A stretch of 25,342 bases of DNA from Actinomycetota bacterium (GTDB lineage Bacteria; Actinomycetota; Actinomycetes; Streptosporangiales; Streptosporangiaceae), in NCBI GenBank assembly GCA_003242605.1, contig QGUZ01000043.1:1-25342 (forward strand), written 5' to 3'. The translations under genes were made by a program, and so were the position numbers. Shown here in pieces: positions 13,650 through 21,631 of the stretch; positions within the stretch are counted from its first letter, which is position 1, and every line of letters starts with the position of its first letter. The notes beneath the pieces were generated by a model. That model searched no databases, was not told the DNA's origin, and saw nothing but the letters and a program-made list of their open reading frames with translations.

Positions 13650-15308
13650 TCAGGGCGATGATCGATTCATCCGGTCCGGCCGGCCCCAGCGCAGGTCGAA
13701 GGCGGGCCGCTCGGAGCGGATCTGCGGCAGGCGGACGAAGTTGTGCCGCGGCGGCGGGCAGGAGGTGACCCACTCCAGCGAGTTGCCGAACCCCCACGGG
13801 TCGTCGGCGGTCACCCGCCGCCCGCGCCGTGCCGTACGCCACACGTTGTAGAGGAACGGCAGCGTGGACAGGCCGAGCAGGAACGCCCCGGCCGAGGAGA
13901 CGAGGTTGAGCGTGGTGAACCCGTCGGCCGGGGAGTAGTCGGCGTACCGGCGGGGCATGCCGGCCGCGCCGAGCAGGTGCTGGACGAAGAAGGTGAGGTG
14001 GAACCCGGTGAACAGCATCCAGAAGTGCACCTTGCCGAGCCGGTCGCCGAGCATCTTGCCGGTGAGCTTGGGCCACCAGAAGTAGAAGCCGGCGAACATC
14101 GCGAACACCACGGTGCCGAACAGCACGTAGTGGAAGTGCGCCACCACGAAGTAGCTGTCGTGCACGTGGAAGTCGAGCGGCGGCGAGGCGAGGATCACGC
14201 CGGTGAGCCCGCCGAGCAGGAACGTGACGAGGAACCCGATCGCGAACAGCATCGGGGTCTCGAAGGTGAGGTGGCCGCGCCACATCGTGCCGGTCCAGTT
14301 GAAGAACTTCACCCCGGTCGGCACCGCGATGAGGAAGCTGAGCAGGGAGAAGAACGGCAGCAGCACCTGGCCGGTGGGGAACATGTGGTGGGCCCACACC
14401 GTCATCGACAGCGCGGCGATCGCGATCGTCGCGCCGACCAGCCCGGTGTACCCGAAGATCGGCTTGCGGCTGAACACCGGGATCACCTCGGTGATGATGC
14501 CGAAGAACGGCAGCGCCACCACGTACACCTCGGGGTGGCCGAAGAACCAGAACAGGTGCTGGTAGAGGATCGGCCCGCCGTTCGCCGGGTCGTAGATGTG
14601 GGTGCCGAGCCTGCGGTCGGCCTCGAGGGCGAGCAGCGCGGCGGCGAGCACCGGGAACGCCATCAGCACCATGATGCTGGTGAGCAGCACGTTCCAGGTG
14701 AAGATCGGCATGCGGAACATGGTCATGCCGGGCGCCCGCATGCGGATGATCGTGGTGATGAAGTTCACCGCGCCGAGGATCGTGCCGACGCCGGCGAGCA
14801 CCAGGCCCATGATCCACAAATCGCCGCCGACGCCCGGGGAGTACGTCGCCAGCGACAGCGTGGTGTACCCGGTCCAGCCGAAGGACGCGGCGCCGTCGCC
14901 GGTGAGGAACCCGCCGAGCGTGATCAGCCCGCCGAACAGGAACAGCCAGTAGCTCGCCATGTTCAGCCGGGGGAACGCCACGTCCGGCGCGCCGATCTGC
15001 AGCGGCATGATCGCGTTGGCGAAGCCGGCGAACAGCGGGGTGGCGAACAGCAGCAGCATCAGCGTGCCGTGCATGGTGAACATCTGGTTGTACTGCTCGG
15101 CCGTGACGAACTGCAGGCCCGGCTGCGCCAGCTCCGCCCGGACCACCAGGGCCATCAGCCCGGCGATCAGGAAGAACCCGAACGAGGTGATGAGGTACAG
15201 GTTCCCGACCACCTTGTGGTCGGTGGACGACAGCCAGTGGGCGACCGCCCCCGGGCGGCGCCGCCCGCGCACCTCGGCCCGGCCCGGCGGCCGTTCCACC
15301 GTGGTCAC
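13650..15308 (-). CDS. ctaD: Cytochrome c oxidase subunit I
   Basis: This 552-aa polytopic subunit carries the haem a and haem a3-CuB centres of an aa3-type oxidase. The ligands are visible: H80 and H393 for haem a, H391 for haem a3, and H258, H307 and H308 for CuB. Y262 in HPEVYVV is the residue cross-linked to a CuB histidine. Proton-path residues are also present: D109 in GAPDVAFPRLN, E260 in HPE and K334 in TGVKFFNW. The start is the GTG at 15308, because GGGAGGAG (minus strand, 15313-15320) lies 4 nt upstream; an in-frame ATG 51 nt further up lacks a ribosome site. No ctaC, ctaE or haem-insertion genes lie alongside, so this copy is orphaned from the rest of the oxidase. It may be a second isoform or serve subunits encoded elsewhere. 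A lipid kinase gene follows. Confidence 0.95.
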   Translation of the reverse strand: MTTVERPPGRAEVRGRRRPGAVAHWLSSTDHKVVGNLYLITSFGFFLIAGLMALVVRAELAQPGLQFVTAEQYNQMFTMHGTLMLLLFATPLFAGFANAIMPLQIGAPDVAFPRLNMASYWLFLFGGLITLGGFLTGDGAASFGWTGYTTLSLATYSPGVGGDLWIMGLVLAGVGTILGAVNFITTIIRMRAPGMTMFRMPIFTWNVLLTSIMVLMAFPVLAAALLALEADRRLGTHIYDPANGGPILYQHLFWFFGHPEVYVVALPFFGIITEVIPVFSRKPIFGYTGLVGATIAIAALSMTVWAHHMFPTGQVLLPFFSLLSFLIAVPTGVKFFNWTGTMWRGHLTFETPMLFAIGFLVTFLLGGLTGVILASPPLDFHVHDSYFVVAHFHYVLFGTVVFAMFAGFYFWWPKLTGKMLGDRLGKVHFWMLFTGFHLTFFVQHLLGAAGMPRRYADYSPADGFTTLNLVSSAGAFLLGLSTLPFLYNVWRTARRGRRVTADDPWGFGNSLEWVTSCPPPRHNFVRLPQIRSERPAFDLRWGRPDRMNRSSP

Positions 15309-15842
15309 GACGCTCCTCCCCGCATACCTCCGCGCCGTTCCCAGGCAGCCGTCGGGCAAACCGCGGATCCCATGTATCAGGACGCCGCCTGCCCGCTCTG
15401 TATGAACGGATCACCTGGGCGGGGTGCTGCCGGGGCGGTGCGGGCCGGCCGAAGAGGCGGTCGGCCGGCCGCGCCGTCCCGGCACACCCACACGCGGTGC
15501 CCACGCGACCGGAATCCACACCCCCGGAAATGCGCGTGGGCACCGCACCCGCCGCCGCGGCGACGCGTGGCGGCGGCACGGCGTCCGGCCGCCGCCGGAA
15601 CCGGTTCCGCCGAAGTCGCCGCGGGGGCCTTCGACGGAGCCGGACGGGGCGGGCGGGCCCGCGGCGGGCGGACGGGCCGGCGCGCTTCCCCGGCGCCGGA
15701 TTTCCGCCCGGGGTGGTCCGCGCGGGGCGCGGGTCCGTCGTCTGGGGGCTAGGAGGGGGCCAGATGACGGTCTCGCGCCCCGCCCCGTGGCCCCGGTGCA
15801 CCTCTCGCGAACCCCGAGGCGGTCTCTCCCCACGCCGGGCGC
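15309..15842. other. Intergenic region upstream of ctaD
   Basis: About 530 bp lie between the end of the CHAT gene and the ctaD start. The part next to ctaD (about 15360-15410) is less GC-rich and contains TACAGA- and GATACAT-like elements on the minus strand where a promoter would be expected, but no clear -35/-10 pair. The rest is a GC-rich stretch with open frames that are compositional shadows. No gene is supported. Confidence 0.5.
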
Positions 15843-15862
15843 GACGGCCGGCGGCGGCCGTC
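15843..15862. terminator. Hairpin at the stop codon of the TPR-CHAT gene
   Basis: GACGGCCG and CGGCCGTC form a perfect 8-bp stem with a GCGG loop. The stem begins inside the TGA stop codon of the CHAT gene, so it directly follows the coding region on the minus strand. There is no T-tract. Confidence 0.55.
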
Positions 15863-18527
15863 AGACCGCGCCCATCACGGTGAACGCCCAGCCGGTGGCG
15901 CGGTGCAGCGGGTCGTCGCCCACGGCCCGCCGCGCGTCGCGCATCGCCTCGGCGAGGGTCACCCCCGACAGCAGCCGCTCGTGCAGCGCGAGCATGAGCG
16001 GCACCACCGCCTCGTCGTTCACCGGGACCAGGCAGGCGGCGAGCCCCGCGGTGCCGAGCGGGAACAGGGCCGCGGCGAGCCCGAGCAGCTCGTCCGCGCC
16101 CACCGGGGCGAGCCGGCCCGAGTCGCAGCTCGGCAGGATGAGCCGGTACGGCGCGCGGCGCAGCCGTTCCAGGTCGTGCACGGTGAGCGGGCCGTCGGCC
16201 ATGCGCAGCGAGGAGAACAGCGGGCTGTCCGCGCGGAACTCGCCGTGCGCGGCGATGTGCGCGAGCCAGGCCCCGTCGATCGCCTCGAGCACCCGGCCCG
16301 CCCGCGCGGCGTCGTCCCGCAGCATCCGGGCCCGGATGCCCTCGCCCGCGGCGGGCCCGGCGTACAGGTCGACGAGGCCCGGCAGCTCGGCGGCCCCGGT
16401 GCGCAGCCCGGGGCCGGCGACGAGCACGACGTCCCGCTGCGGCGGCGGGGCAACGGCCCGGGCGGCGAGCCAGGACACGGCCGACGGGCAGACGGTCACC
16501 GCGGCGTCGCGCAGCGCGGGCAGCAGCGTCCACGGCACGCCGTGCAGCCGGCCCGGCGGGACCACCACGATCGGGCCGTCGCCGAGCAGCCGGGCGGCCG
16601 GGCCGAGCAGGATCTCCTCCAGCCGGGCCGCGGTCGCGTCGAGCACCGCCATGCGGTGGCCGGCCCGCCCGCCGAACGCGAACCGGTGCAGCAGCGAGCG
16701 GGCGTGCTCGACCTCGCCGACCGCGTCGGCGAGCGTGCCCGCGGCGAACCGCTGCACCCGGCCGGCGGCGCACACCAGCACGTGCAGCCGCCCCGCCACG
16801 TTGACGATCTCCACCAGGGTGGTGTGCCGGCCCAGCGCGGCGAGCAGCTCACCGGGGTCGAAGCGGCGGGCGCTCACGCCCGCGGCCCCGGGCACCCGCA
16901 GGGTGCGGGCGCGGATCGCGCGCTCGAGCCGCCGCTGCTCCCGCTCGAGCGCGGCCACCGGCGCGCCGGAGGCCCGGGCCCGCTCCAGCCGCCCGGTGAT
17001 CTCCCGGAACGCGGTGAGCTCGCCGCTCAGCTCCTGGTCCTCGGGCGGCGAGACCGGGGGCACCGCGAGCGCGGTCGCCCGCCACCGCTCGCTCCACGCG
17101 AGCAGGTCCCGGGACGGCCGCCCGGTCTCCAGGCAGACCTGCTGGGCGAGCGCGGCGAGCTCGGCGCCCCGGGCGGCGGCGAGCGCGCGCGGCTCGGCCG
17201 CGCCGAGGGTGAGCCGGTGCTCGTCGAGCAGGTCGAGCCCGCGGCGGCAGGCGTGCAGCACGCGCCGCGGGTTCCCGGCGGCCTGCGCCCGCAGCGCCTC
17301 GGCGAGCCAGCCTTCGGCGCGGGCCATCGCCGGGCCACGCAGCCGCCCGCGGGCCGCCTCGGCGAGGTGCCGCTCGGCCCGGGACCGGCGGCCGAGCGCG
17401 AGCGCGGCGCGCCCGGCGAGCAGGTGGGCGCGCACCGACTCGGGCGAGCGCAGCGCGGCGAGCCGTTCGGCGACCGCGGCCGCGTCGGCGACGAGCCGGC
17501 CGGAGACCATCCCGGCCGCGAACCGGGCCTGGAGCAGCACGAGCCGGGCGTGCGCCCGCCACCAGTCGCGTTTCTGCCGGGCGAACAGCCGGGCGGCCTG
17601 GCCCGCCCGCACGATCGCGCTGCCCGGGTCGTCGGCGGCGAGCGCGGCCCGGGCGGCGATGAGCAGCAGCTCGGCCCGCTGGGTGGCCTGGCCGAGCACC
17701 CCCTCGATGCGGGCGATCGCCTCGTCGGCCTCGGCGAGCGCGTCCCGGGCGAGGCCGGCGGCGAGCAGCACCCCGCACCGGTAGAGGGCCAGGTCCGGCA
17801 TGTGGGTGCCGAGCGCGGCGAACCGCCGGGCCGCCTCGTCCAGGTGGGCGAGCGCCGCGGGCAGGTCGCCGAACCGGTAGGCGGCGAGCCCGCGGTTCTG
17901 CACCGCGACCGCGATGTCGTGCTCCTGGTCGGTGGTGGCGAACAGCTCCTCGGCGGCGCGGAAGTCGGCGTCGGCCTGCTTCATCGCGCCGAGCGCGAGG
18001 CCGATCAGCGCGCGCAGGGTGAGCGCCCGCGCCGTCCAGATCGTGTCGCCGAGGGCCCGCAGGATCGGCACGGCGGCGCGCAGGTCGGCGAGTGCCTCCT
18101 GGTAGCGGCCGAGGATCGCGAGCGCCCCGCCGCGCCGGAACAGCACGTGCGCGGCGGTCTTCCCGGTCGACCTGGCGGCGGCCTCGTCGAGCCGGCGCAG
18201 CCCCAGCCGGGTACGGCCGGCCTTCACGTGGGCGACGCCGAGGGTGGCGAGCACGTCGGCCTCCCGGTCGACGGACCGCGACCGCCGCGCGTACCGCAGT
18301 GCCAGCTTCAGGTGCCGGAACGCCTCGGCCGAGTCCCCGAAGTCGCGGTGGTAGATGCCGAGCACCTGGTGGGCGATCGACGCGTCATAGGGGGGCGGGG
18401 AGGTGGCGAGCAGCGCGCCGGCCGCGGCGACCGCCTCCTTCGGGCGGGCGAAGACCATGTCCGGCAGGTCGCCAGGCACGGGGAGAGATGGTAGACGCGA
18501 CGTGCCGGGGTGTCCACGCTCGGTCAC
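15861..18527 (-). CDS. TPR-CHAT caspase-like protease
   Basis: This 888-aa cytosolic protein has about 12 TPR-like helical hairpins across roughly residues 45-480, a linker/coiled segment (about 495-545) and a C-terminal CHAT peptidase domain (about 555-888). The catalytic dyad is visible: H761 in AHIAAHGEF and C801 in LPSCDSG, separated as in clan CD peptidases. A hydrophobic beta strand precedes each. CHAT proteins are caspase/separase relatives found in programmed-death, toxin and CRISPR-associated systems; the TPR array usually senses or binds a partner. The start is a GTG at 18527 without a ribosome site; a GTG 16 codons downstream is possible. TACACT (minus strand, 18549-18554) is a plausible -10. 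It is divergent from a subtilisin-like protease gene, with an ECF sigma and small partner beyond. Its substrate is unknown. Confidence 0.93.
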   Translation of the reverse strand: MTERGHPGTSRLPSLPVPGDLPDMVFARPKEAVAAAGALLATSPPPYDASIAHQVLGIYHRDFGDSAEAFRHLKLALRYARRSRSVDREADVLATLGVAHVKAGRTRLGLRRLDEAAARSTGKTAAHVLFRRGGALAILGRYQEALADLRAAVPILRALGDTIWTARALTLRALIGLALGAMKQADADFRAAEELFATTDQEHDIAVAVQNRGLAAYRFGDLPAALAHLDEAARRFAALGTHMPDLALYRCGVLLAAGLARDALAEADEAIARIEGVLGQATQRAELLLIAARAALAADDPGSAIVRAGQAARLFARQKRDWWRAHARLVLLQARFAAGMVSGRLVADAAAVAERLAALRSPESVRAHLLAGRAALALGRRSRAERHLAEAARGRLRGPAMARAEGWLAEALRAQAAGNPRRVLHACRRGLDLLDEHRLTLGAAEPRALAAARGAELAALAQQVCLETGRPSRDLLAWSERWRATALAVPPVSPPEDQELSGELTAFREITGRLERARASGAPVAALEREQRRLERAIRARTLRVPGAAGVSARRFDPGELLAALGRHTTLVEIVNVAGRLHVLVCAAGRVQRFAAGTLADAVGEVEHARSLLHRFAFGGRAGHRMAVLDATAARLEEILLGPAARLLGDGPIVVVPPGRLHGVPWTLLPALRDAAVTVCPSAVSWLAARAVAPPPQRDVVLVAGPGLRTGAAELPGLVDLYAGPAAGEGIRARMLRDDAARAGRVLEAIDGAWLAHIAAHGEFRADSPLFSSLRMADGPLTVHDLERLRRAPYRLILPSCDSGRLAPVGADELLGLAAALFPLGTAGLAACLVPVNDEAVVPLMLALHERLLSGVTLAEAMRDARRAVGDDPLHRATGWAFTVMGAV

Positions 18528-18563
18528 CGGAATGCCGAACGGGCATCGAGTGTATCAATGGCC

Positions 18564-18573
18564 TCACCGGTGA
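18564..18573. promoter_or_regulatory. Palindrome TCACCGGTGA between the divergent protease genes
   Basis: This perfect 10-bp palindrome lies near the middle of the 88-bp gap between the CHAT and S8 genes. A similar TCACCGGA occurs at 18524-18531, at the CHAT start. A shared operator is conceivable. The site does not look like a classical ECF promoter (no GGAAC). Confidence 0.35.
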
Positions 18574-18615
18574 CTCTAAGCAAGCGAACATCGACCATCA
18601 CGGAAGGCCAATCTA

Positions 18616-20007
18616 ATGACGACACCGCCCCCCGAAGGCGATCATCCGGGCGCCGCCCGGTTCTGGGAGCAGCTGCGGCTGGTGCGGGAGGCCGGCATCG
18701 ACGTCGAGGTGGGCCCGCCCGGGGTGGAGCCCGGCTCCGGCCGCCTGCCCGAGTACGTCTACGAGCGCGGCCACCTGCTCGTGCGCGACCGGGCGGTCGC
18801 CGACGTGAACACGCTGATCCCCGGCGCGGAGGTGGTCGGCAGCCCGGTGCCGGGCGTGACCAAGGTGCGCGTCTTTGACCCGGTGCCGGAGGTGATGGCC
18901 CGCGTCGACGCCCGCATGGGGCCGCGCCGGGCCGAGATCGCCCCGAACCACCTGGTGTTCATCACCGGGGTGAACCTCTGCCCCGGCGACGAGCCCGCCC
19001 CCGTGCCCGCCGACGCGGCGCCGGTCCCGCCGCCCGCGGACGGCTCGGCCGGCGCGGGCGTCTCGGTGCTGGTGATCGACACCGGCCTGGTCCGCGAGGC
19101 CGAGGACCCCGGCTACCTCGCCCGGCACCCGTGGCTCTCCGGCGTCACCGCGACCGGCGGATACGACGCCTCCCCGGCGACTGGCCGGATCCACGCCTAC
19201 ACCGGGCACGGCACGTTCGTCGCCGGCGTGCTGCGCTGCGTCGCCCCGGGCGCGGCGGTGCAGGTGTCGAACGCGCTCGCCGGCGCGGGCGCGATCCTGG
19301 AGGACCGGCTCGGCCAGGTGCTGCTCGACGCGCTGCCGCAGGACGGGCCCTGGCCCGACGTGATCAGCCTCTCCGCGGGGGCGAAGACGTGGGACGACCG
19401 GCCGCCGCTCGGCCTGCAGCCGTTCATCGACCGGCTCGCCGCGGGCTCCGGGACCGTTCTCGTCGCCGCCGCGGGCAACCACGGCGAGAGCGCGCCGTTC
19501 TGGCCGGCCGCCTACGCCGGTACGGCGGGCGGGCGGTCCGCGCCGACGCCGGGCGTGGTCGCGGTGGGCGCGCTGCGCGACCCGGCGCACGGGGTGGGCC
19601 GGGCCTGCTTCAGCAACCACGGGGACTGGGTGACCGTGTACGCGCCCGGCGAGCGGCTGGTCAACGCCTACCTCGACGGCGTGTACGAGTACCTGCACTC
19701 GTCGACCGCGTCCTGCCGGTACGCGTCCCCGGCGTTGTATCCGGACTGCACCTGCGTCTCGCCGGCCCGCTCCGGGTCGCTGTCCGGCGCGGACCCGGCC
19801 GACCAGGAGAAGTTCGCGGGCATGGCCGCGTGGAGCGGGACGTCGTTCGCCACCCCGATCGTGGCCGGGCGGATCGCGGCGCTCACCGAGCGCGTCCACC
19901 GCGAGACGGGGGTGCGGGACGCCCGGGCCGCCGCGGCGCGCCTGGTCGCCTCGCTGCGGGAGGTGACGGACGCCTCGGACGGCCTGCCGCTCCGGGTGCT
20001 GCCGTAG
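18616..20007 (+). CDS. Cytoplasmic subtilisin-like (S8) serine protease
   Basis: This 463-aa protein has a complete S8 catalytic set: D155 in VLVIDTG, H198 in TGHGTFVAG, oxyanion N288 in AAAGNHG and S410 in SGTSFATP. The first ~125 residues form a separate domain (with LPEYVYERGHLLVRD), followed by a Pro/Ala linker before the catalytic core. There is no signal peptide, no membrane helix and no classical prodomain, so it should act inside the cell, unlike most subtilisins. A cysteine-rich insert lies before the catalytic serine (C367, C378, C380). The start is the ATG at 18616, with GGAAGG 8 nt upstream. It is divergent from the TPR-CHAT gene and followed by an ECF sigma gene. It may process the CHAT protein, the sigma factor or the small partner, or be the effector itself; the sequence does not say which. 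Confidence 0.92.
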   Translation: MTTPPPEGDHPGAARFWEQLRLVREAGIDVEVGPPGVEPGSGRLPEYVYERGHLLVRDRAVADVNTLIPGAEVVGSPVPGVTKVRVFDPVPEVMARVDARMGPRRAEIAPNHLVFITGVNLCPGDEPAPVPADAAPVPPPADGSAGAGVSVLVIDTGLVREAEDPGYLARHPWLSGVTATGGYDASPATGRIHAYTGHGTFVAGVLRCVAPGAAVQVSNALAGAGAILEDRLGQVLLDALPQDGPWPDVISLSAGAKTWDDRPPLGLQPFIDRLAAGSGTVLVAAAGNHGESAPFWPAAYAGTAGGRSAPTPGVVAVGALRDPAHGVGRACFSNHGDWVTVYAPGERLVNAYLDGVYEYLHSSTASCRYASPALYPDCTCVSPARSGSLSGADPADQEKFAGMAAWSGTSFATPIVAGRIAALTERVHRETGVRDARAAAARLVASLREVTDASDGLPLRVLP

Positions 20008-20026
20008 CGGCGGCCCGGCACGCGCT

Positions 20027-20204
20027 CCGGCCGCGGGGTTCCTGGCAGCGGCACCCCGCCACGGCGTCCCGGCACGGCGCCCGGCCGGGCGGCGGGCGGC
20101 GCGGCGGCGGCTTTCACGGGTGACCGTCCCGTGCCGCGGGCGTGACGGCCCCGGTGACGTGCCGCCATGCCGCGGTCCCGCCGCGGCGGCCGGCCGCGGG
20201 GTTC
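20027..20204. repeat. Pair of 15-bp direct repeats between the S8 and sigma genes
   Basis: CCGGCCGCGGGGTTC occurs at 20027-20041 and 20190-20204, both inside the 276-bp gap. Between them lie a small hairpin (CACGGG/CCCGTG, 20115-20133) and a 14-bp palindrome (CGCCCGGCCGGGCG, 20078-20091) that could terminate the protease transcript. In DNA this GC-rich a repeated 15-mer has a modest chance of coincidence. Confidence 0.45.
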
Positions 20205-20248
20205 TGCCGTCCCGGTCATCCGGGCTGCGGGCGGCGCGGATCGGGCCG

Positions 20249-20254
20249 TACGAT
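20249..20254 (+). promoter_or_regulatory. Possible -10 box of the sigma-factor gene
   Basis: TACGAT lies 29 nt before the GTG at 20284, and GAGGA lies between them as a possible ribosome site. No good -35 is seen at 17-18 nt. The site is only suggestive. Confidence 0.3.
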
Positions 20255-20283
20255 GAGCATCCCGCCTTCGAGGACATCCGGTT

Positions 20284-21141
20284 GTGGACAGCGATTCGCT
20301 CAGCGGCCCGATCAGTGACCCGTTGCCCGAACCGGGCACGATCGGCGGCCCTGCCGACCGTGCCGTCGAAGGGACCATCGAGGACGCCCGCGCCCGGGCG
20401 CCCGCGGCCCCCGGCGGTGCCGGCACCGCCGGCGCGGCGGCCGGCGGCCCGGGTGGTTCCGGCGACCCGGCGGACGGCGTGACCGAGGACGCGGCCGAGG
20501 AGGAGCGTGACGCCGTGGCAGCGGAGGAGCCCGACGGCGACCCGTCCTGCGGACCGGAGGGCGGCGCGGTCAGCGCGCTCGTGAACGCCGCCGCCCGCGG
20601 CGACGCCACCGCGTGGGAGGCGCTCGTCGAGCGGTTTTCTCCGCTGGTGTGGTCGGTCATCCGGGCGCACCGCCTCTCCGAGGCCGACGTCGAGGACGTC
20701 TGGCAGATCACCTGGTTCCGGTTGACCGCGAACCTGCAGAAGATCAAGGATCCGGAGCGGGTGGGCTCGTGGCTGGCGAGCACGGCGCGGCACGAGGCGC
20801 TGCGCGCCCTCCGGTGGAGCCGCCGGGTGACGCCGGTCGACGACGTGGACACGGTGTCCCCCTGGGTGAACCACCACTCCCCCGAGCAGGCGATGCTCGA
20901 GTCGGAGCGGGCCGCCGCCGAGGCCGACCGGCTGCGCCGGCTCGGGGAGGCGTTCGAGCGGCTGTCCGAGCGGTGCCGGCGGCTGCTCCGCCTGCTCATG
21001 GCGACCCCGCCGCCGAGCTACAGCGAGATCTCCGAGGCGCTCGGCATGCCGGTGGGCAGCATCGGGCCGACGCGCGCCCGCTGTCTCGACTGCCTGCGCC
21101 GGGCGATGGGCGGCGAGGAAGGGCGGCACCGGCGCCGGTAG
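20284..21141 (+). CDS. ECF-type sigma-70 factor with long disordered N-terminus
   Basis: This 285-aa protein has region 2 at about residues 107-175 (ALVERFSPLVWSVIRAH and DVWQITWFRL) and region 4 at about 218-275 (FERLSERCRRLLRLLM and the recognition helix around SYSEISEALGMPVGSIGPTR). There is no region 3 and no C-terminal SnoaL-type extension. The first ~90 residues are acidic, Gly/Ala/Pro-rich and probably disordered; ECF factors are usually 160-200 aa. An in-frame GTG at 20515, with GAGGAG 9 nt upstream, would give a 208-aa protein and may be the real start. Against that, third-position GC stays high through the extension. It follows the S8 protease gene by 276 bp and precedes the 149-aa partner by 38 bp. 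No zinc-finger anti-sigma gene is adjacent, so control is probably unconventional. Confidence 0.9.
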   Translation: MDSDSLSGPISDPLPEPGTIGGPADRAVEGTIEDARARAPAAPGGAGTAGAAAGGPGGSGDPADGVTEDAAEEERDAVAAEEPDGDPSCGPEGGAVSALVNAAARGDATAWEALVERFSPLVWSVIRAHRLSEADVEDVWQITWFRLTANLQKIKDPERVGSWLASTARHEALRALRWSRRVTPVDDVDTVSPWVNHHSPEQAMLESERAAAEADRLRRLGEAFERLSERCRRLLRLLMATPPPSYSEISEALGMPVGSIGPTRARCLDCLRRAMGGEEGRHRRR

Positions 21142-21179
21142 GGACGTTGCGCACGAGAGCACACGGGGGAGGGTCCGTG

Positions 21180-21629
21180 ATGTCGGATGACCGGTCCGGG
21201 CTGGAGGAGGAGCTGCGCGACCTGGCGCGCCTCCTCGACCCGGTCCCCGAGCACCTGGTCCGCCAGGCGGTGTCCGCCTACGCCTGGCACACCGTCGACG
21301 CGGAGCCGGCCGAGCTGACCTTCGACTCGTTCGCCCCCGAGCAGGCCGCCCTGGTGCGCGGCCCGCGCGGGCCCCGGCTGCTCACGTTCGAGGCGCCCAC
21401 CCTCACCGTCGAGATCGAGATCACCGAGTGCGGGGACACGCGGCGCCTCACCGGGCGGATCAGCCCGCCCCGCCGCGCCGGGATCGAGGTGCGCCGCCCG
21501 GACCGCCGCCTGCACGTCGAGACCGACGAGCTGGGCCGGTTCGGCTGCGACGGGCTGTCCGCCGGGCCGCTCGGGCTGCGCTGCAGCACGGCGGAGCAGA
21601 CCGTGGTCACCGACTGGGTGGCGATCTAG
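21180..21629 (+). CDS. Small protein paired with the sigma factor; candidate regulator or protease target
   Basis: This 149-aa soluble protein has two visible parts. The N-terminal ~50 residues are acidic and helical (LEEELRDLARLLDPVPEHLV and a following helix ending AELTFDS). The C-terminal ~90 residues are beta-rich. Their end (ETDELGRFGCDGLSAGPLGL, about 114-133) has the pattern of transthyretin/carboxypeptidase-regulatory-like beta sandwiches, where DexGRF precedes a GLPaG turn. No known domain can be asserted. I chose the ATG at 21180 because a GGGGGAGGG tract gives better spacing to it than to the GTG directly before. It lies 38 bp after the sigma gene and is probably co-transcribed; a hairpin follows 3 bp after its stop. 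By position it could be an anti-sigma or a substrate of the CHAT or S8 protease. That role is inference. Confidence 0.8.
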   Translation: MSDDRSGLEEELRDLARLLDPVPEHLVRQAVSAYAWHTVDAEPAELTFDSFAPEQAALVRGPRGPRLLTFEAPTLTVEIEITECGDTRRLTGRISPPRRAGIEVRRPDRRLHVETDELGRFGCDGLSAGPLGLRCSTAEQTVVTDWVAI

Positions 21630-21631
21630 CC

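Noticed and set aside
15424..15860. Plus-strand frames in the ctaD upstream region
   Set aside because: They continue as shadows into the CHAT gene and have no domain or ribosome site.
15903..18494. 863-aa plus-strand open frame opposite the TPR-CHAT gene
   Set aside because: It is a compositional shadow with repetitive Arg/Gly/Glu/His content; the CHAT catalytic motifs on the other strand settle the coding strand.
18613..21162. 849-aa minus-strand open frame across the protease and sigma genes
   Set aside because: It spans two well-supported genes and their intergenic region and has no recognisable domain.
15861..21629. Interpretation as a type III-E CRISPR (Craspase) locus
   Set aside because: There is no CRISPR array, no gRAMP or other cas gene, and the small protein cannot be equated with Csx30. 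Only the TPR-CHAT plus sigma layout is shared.
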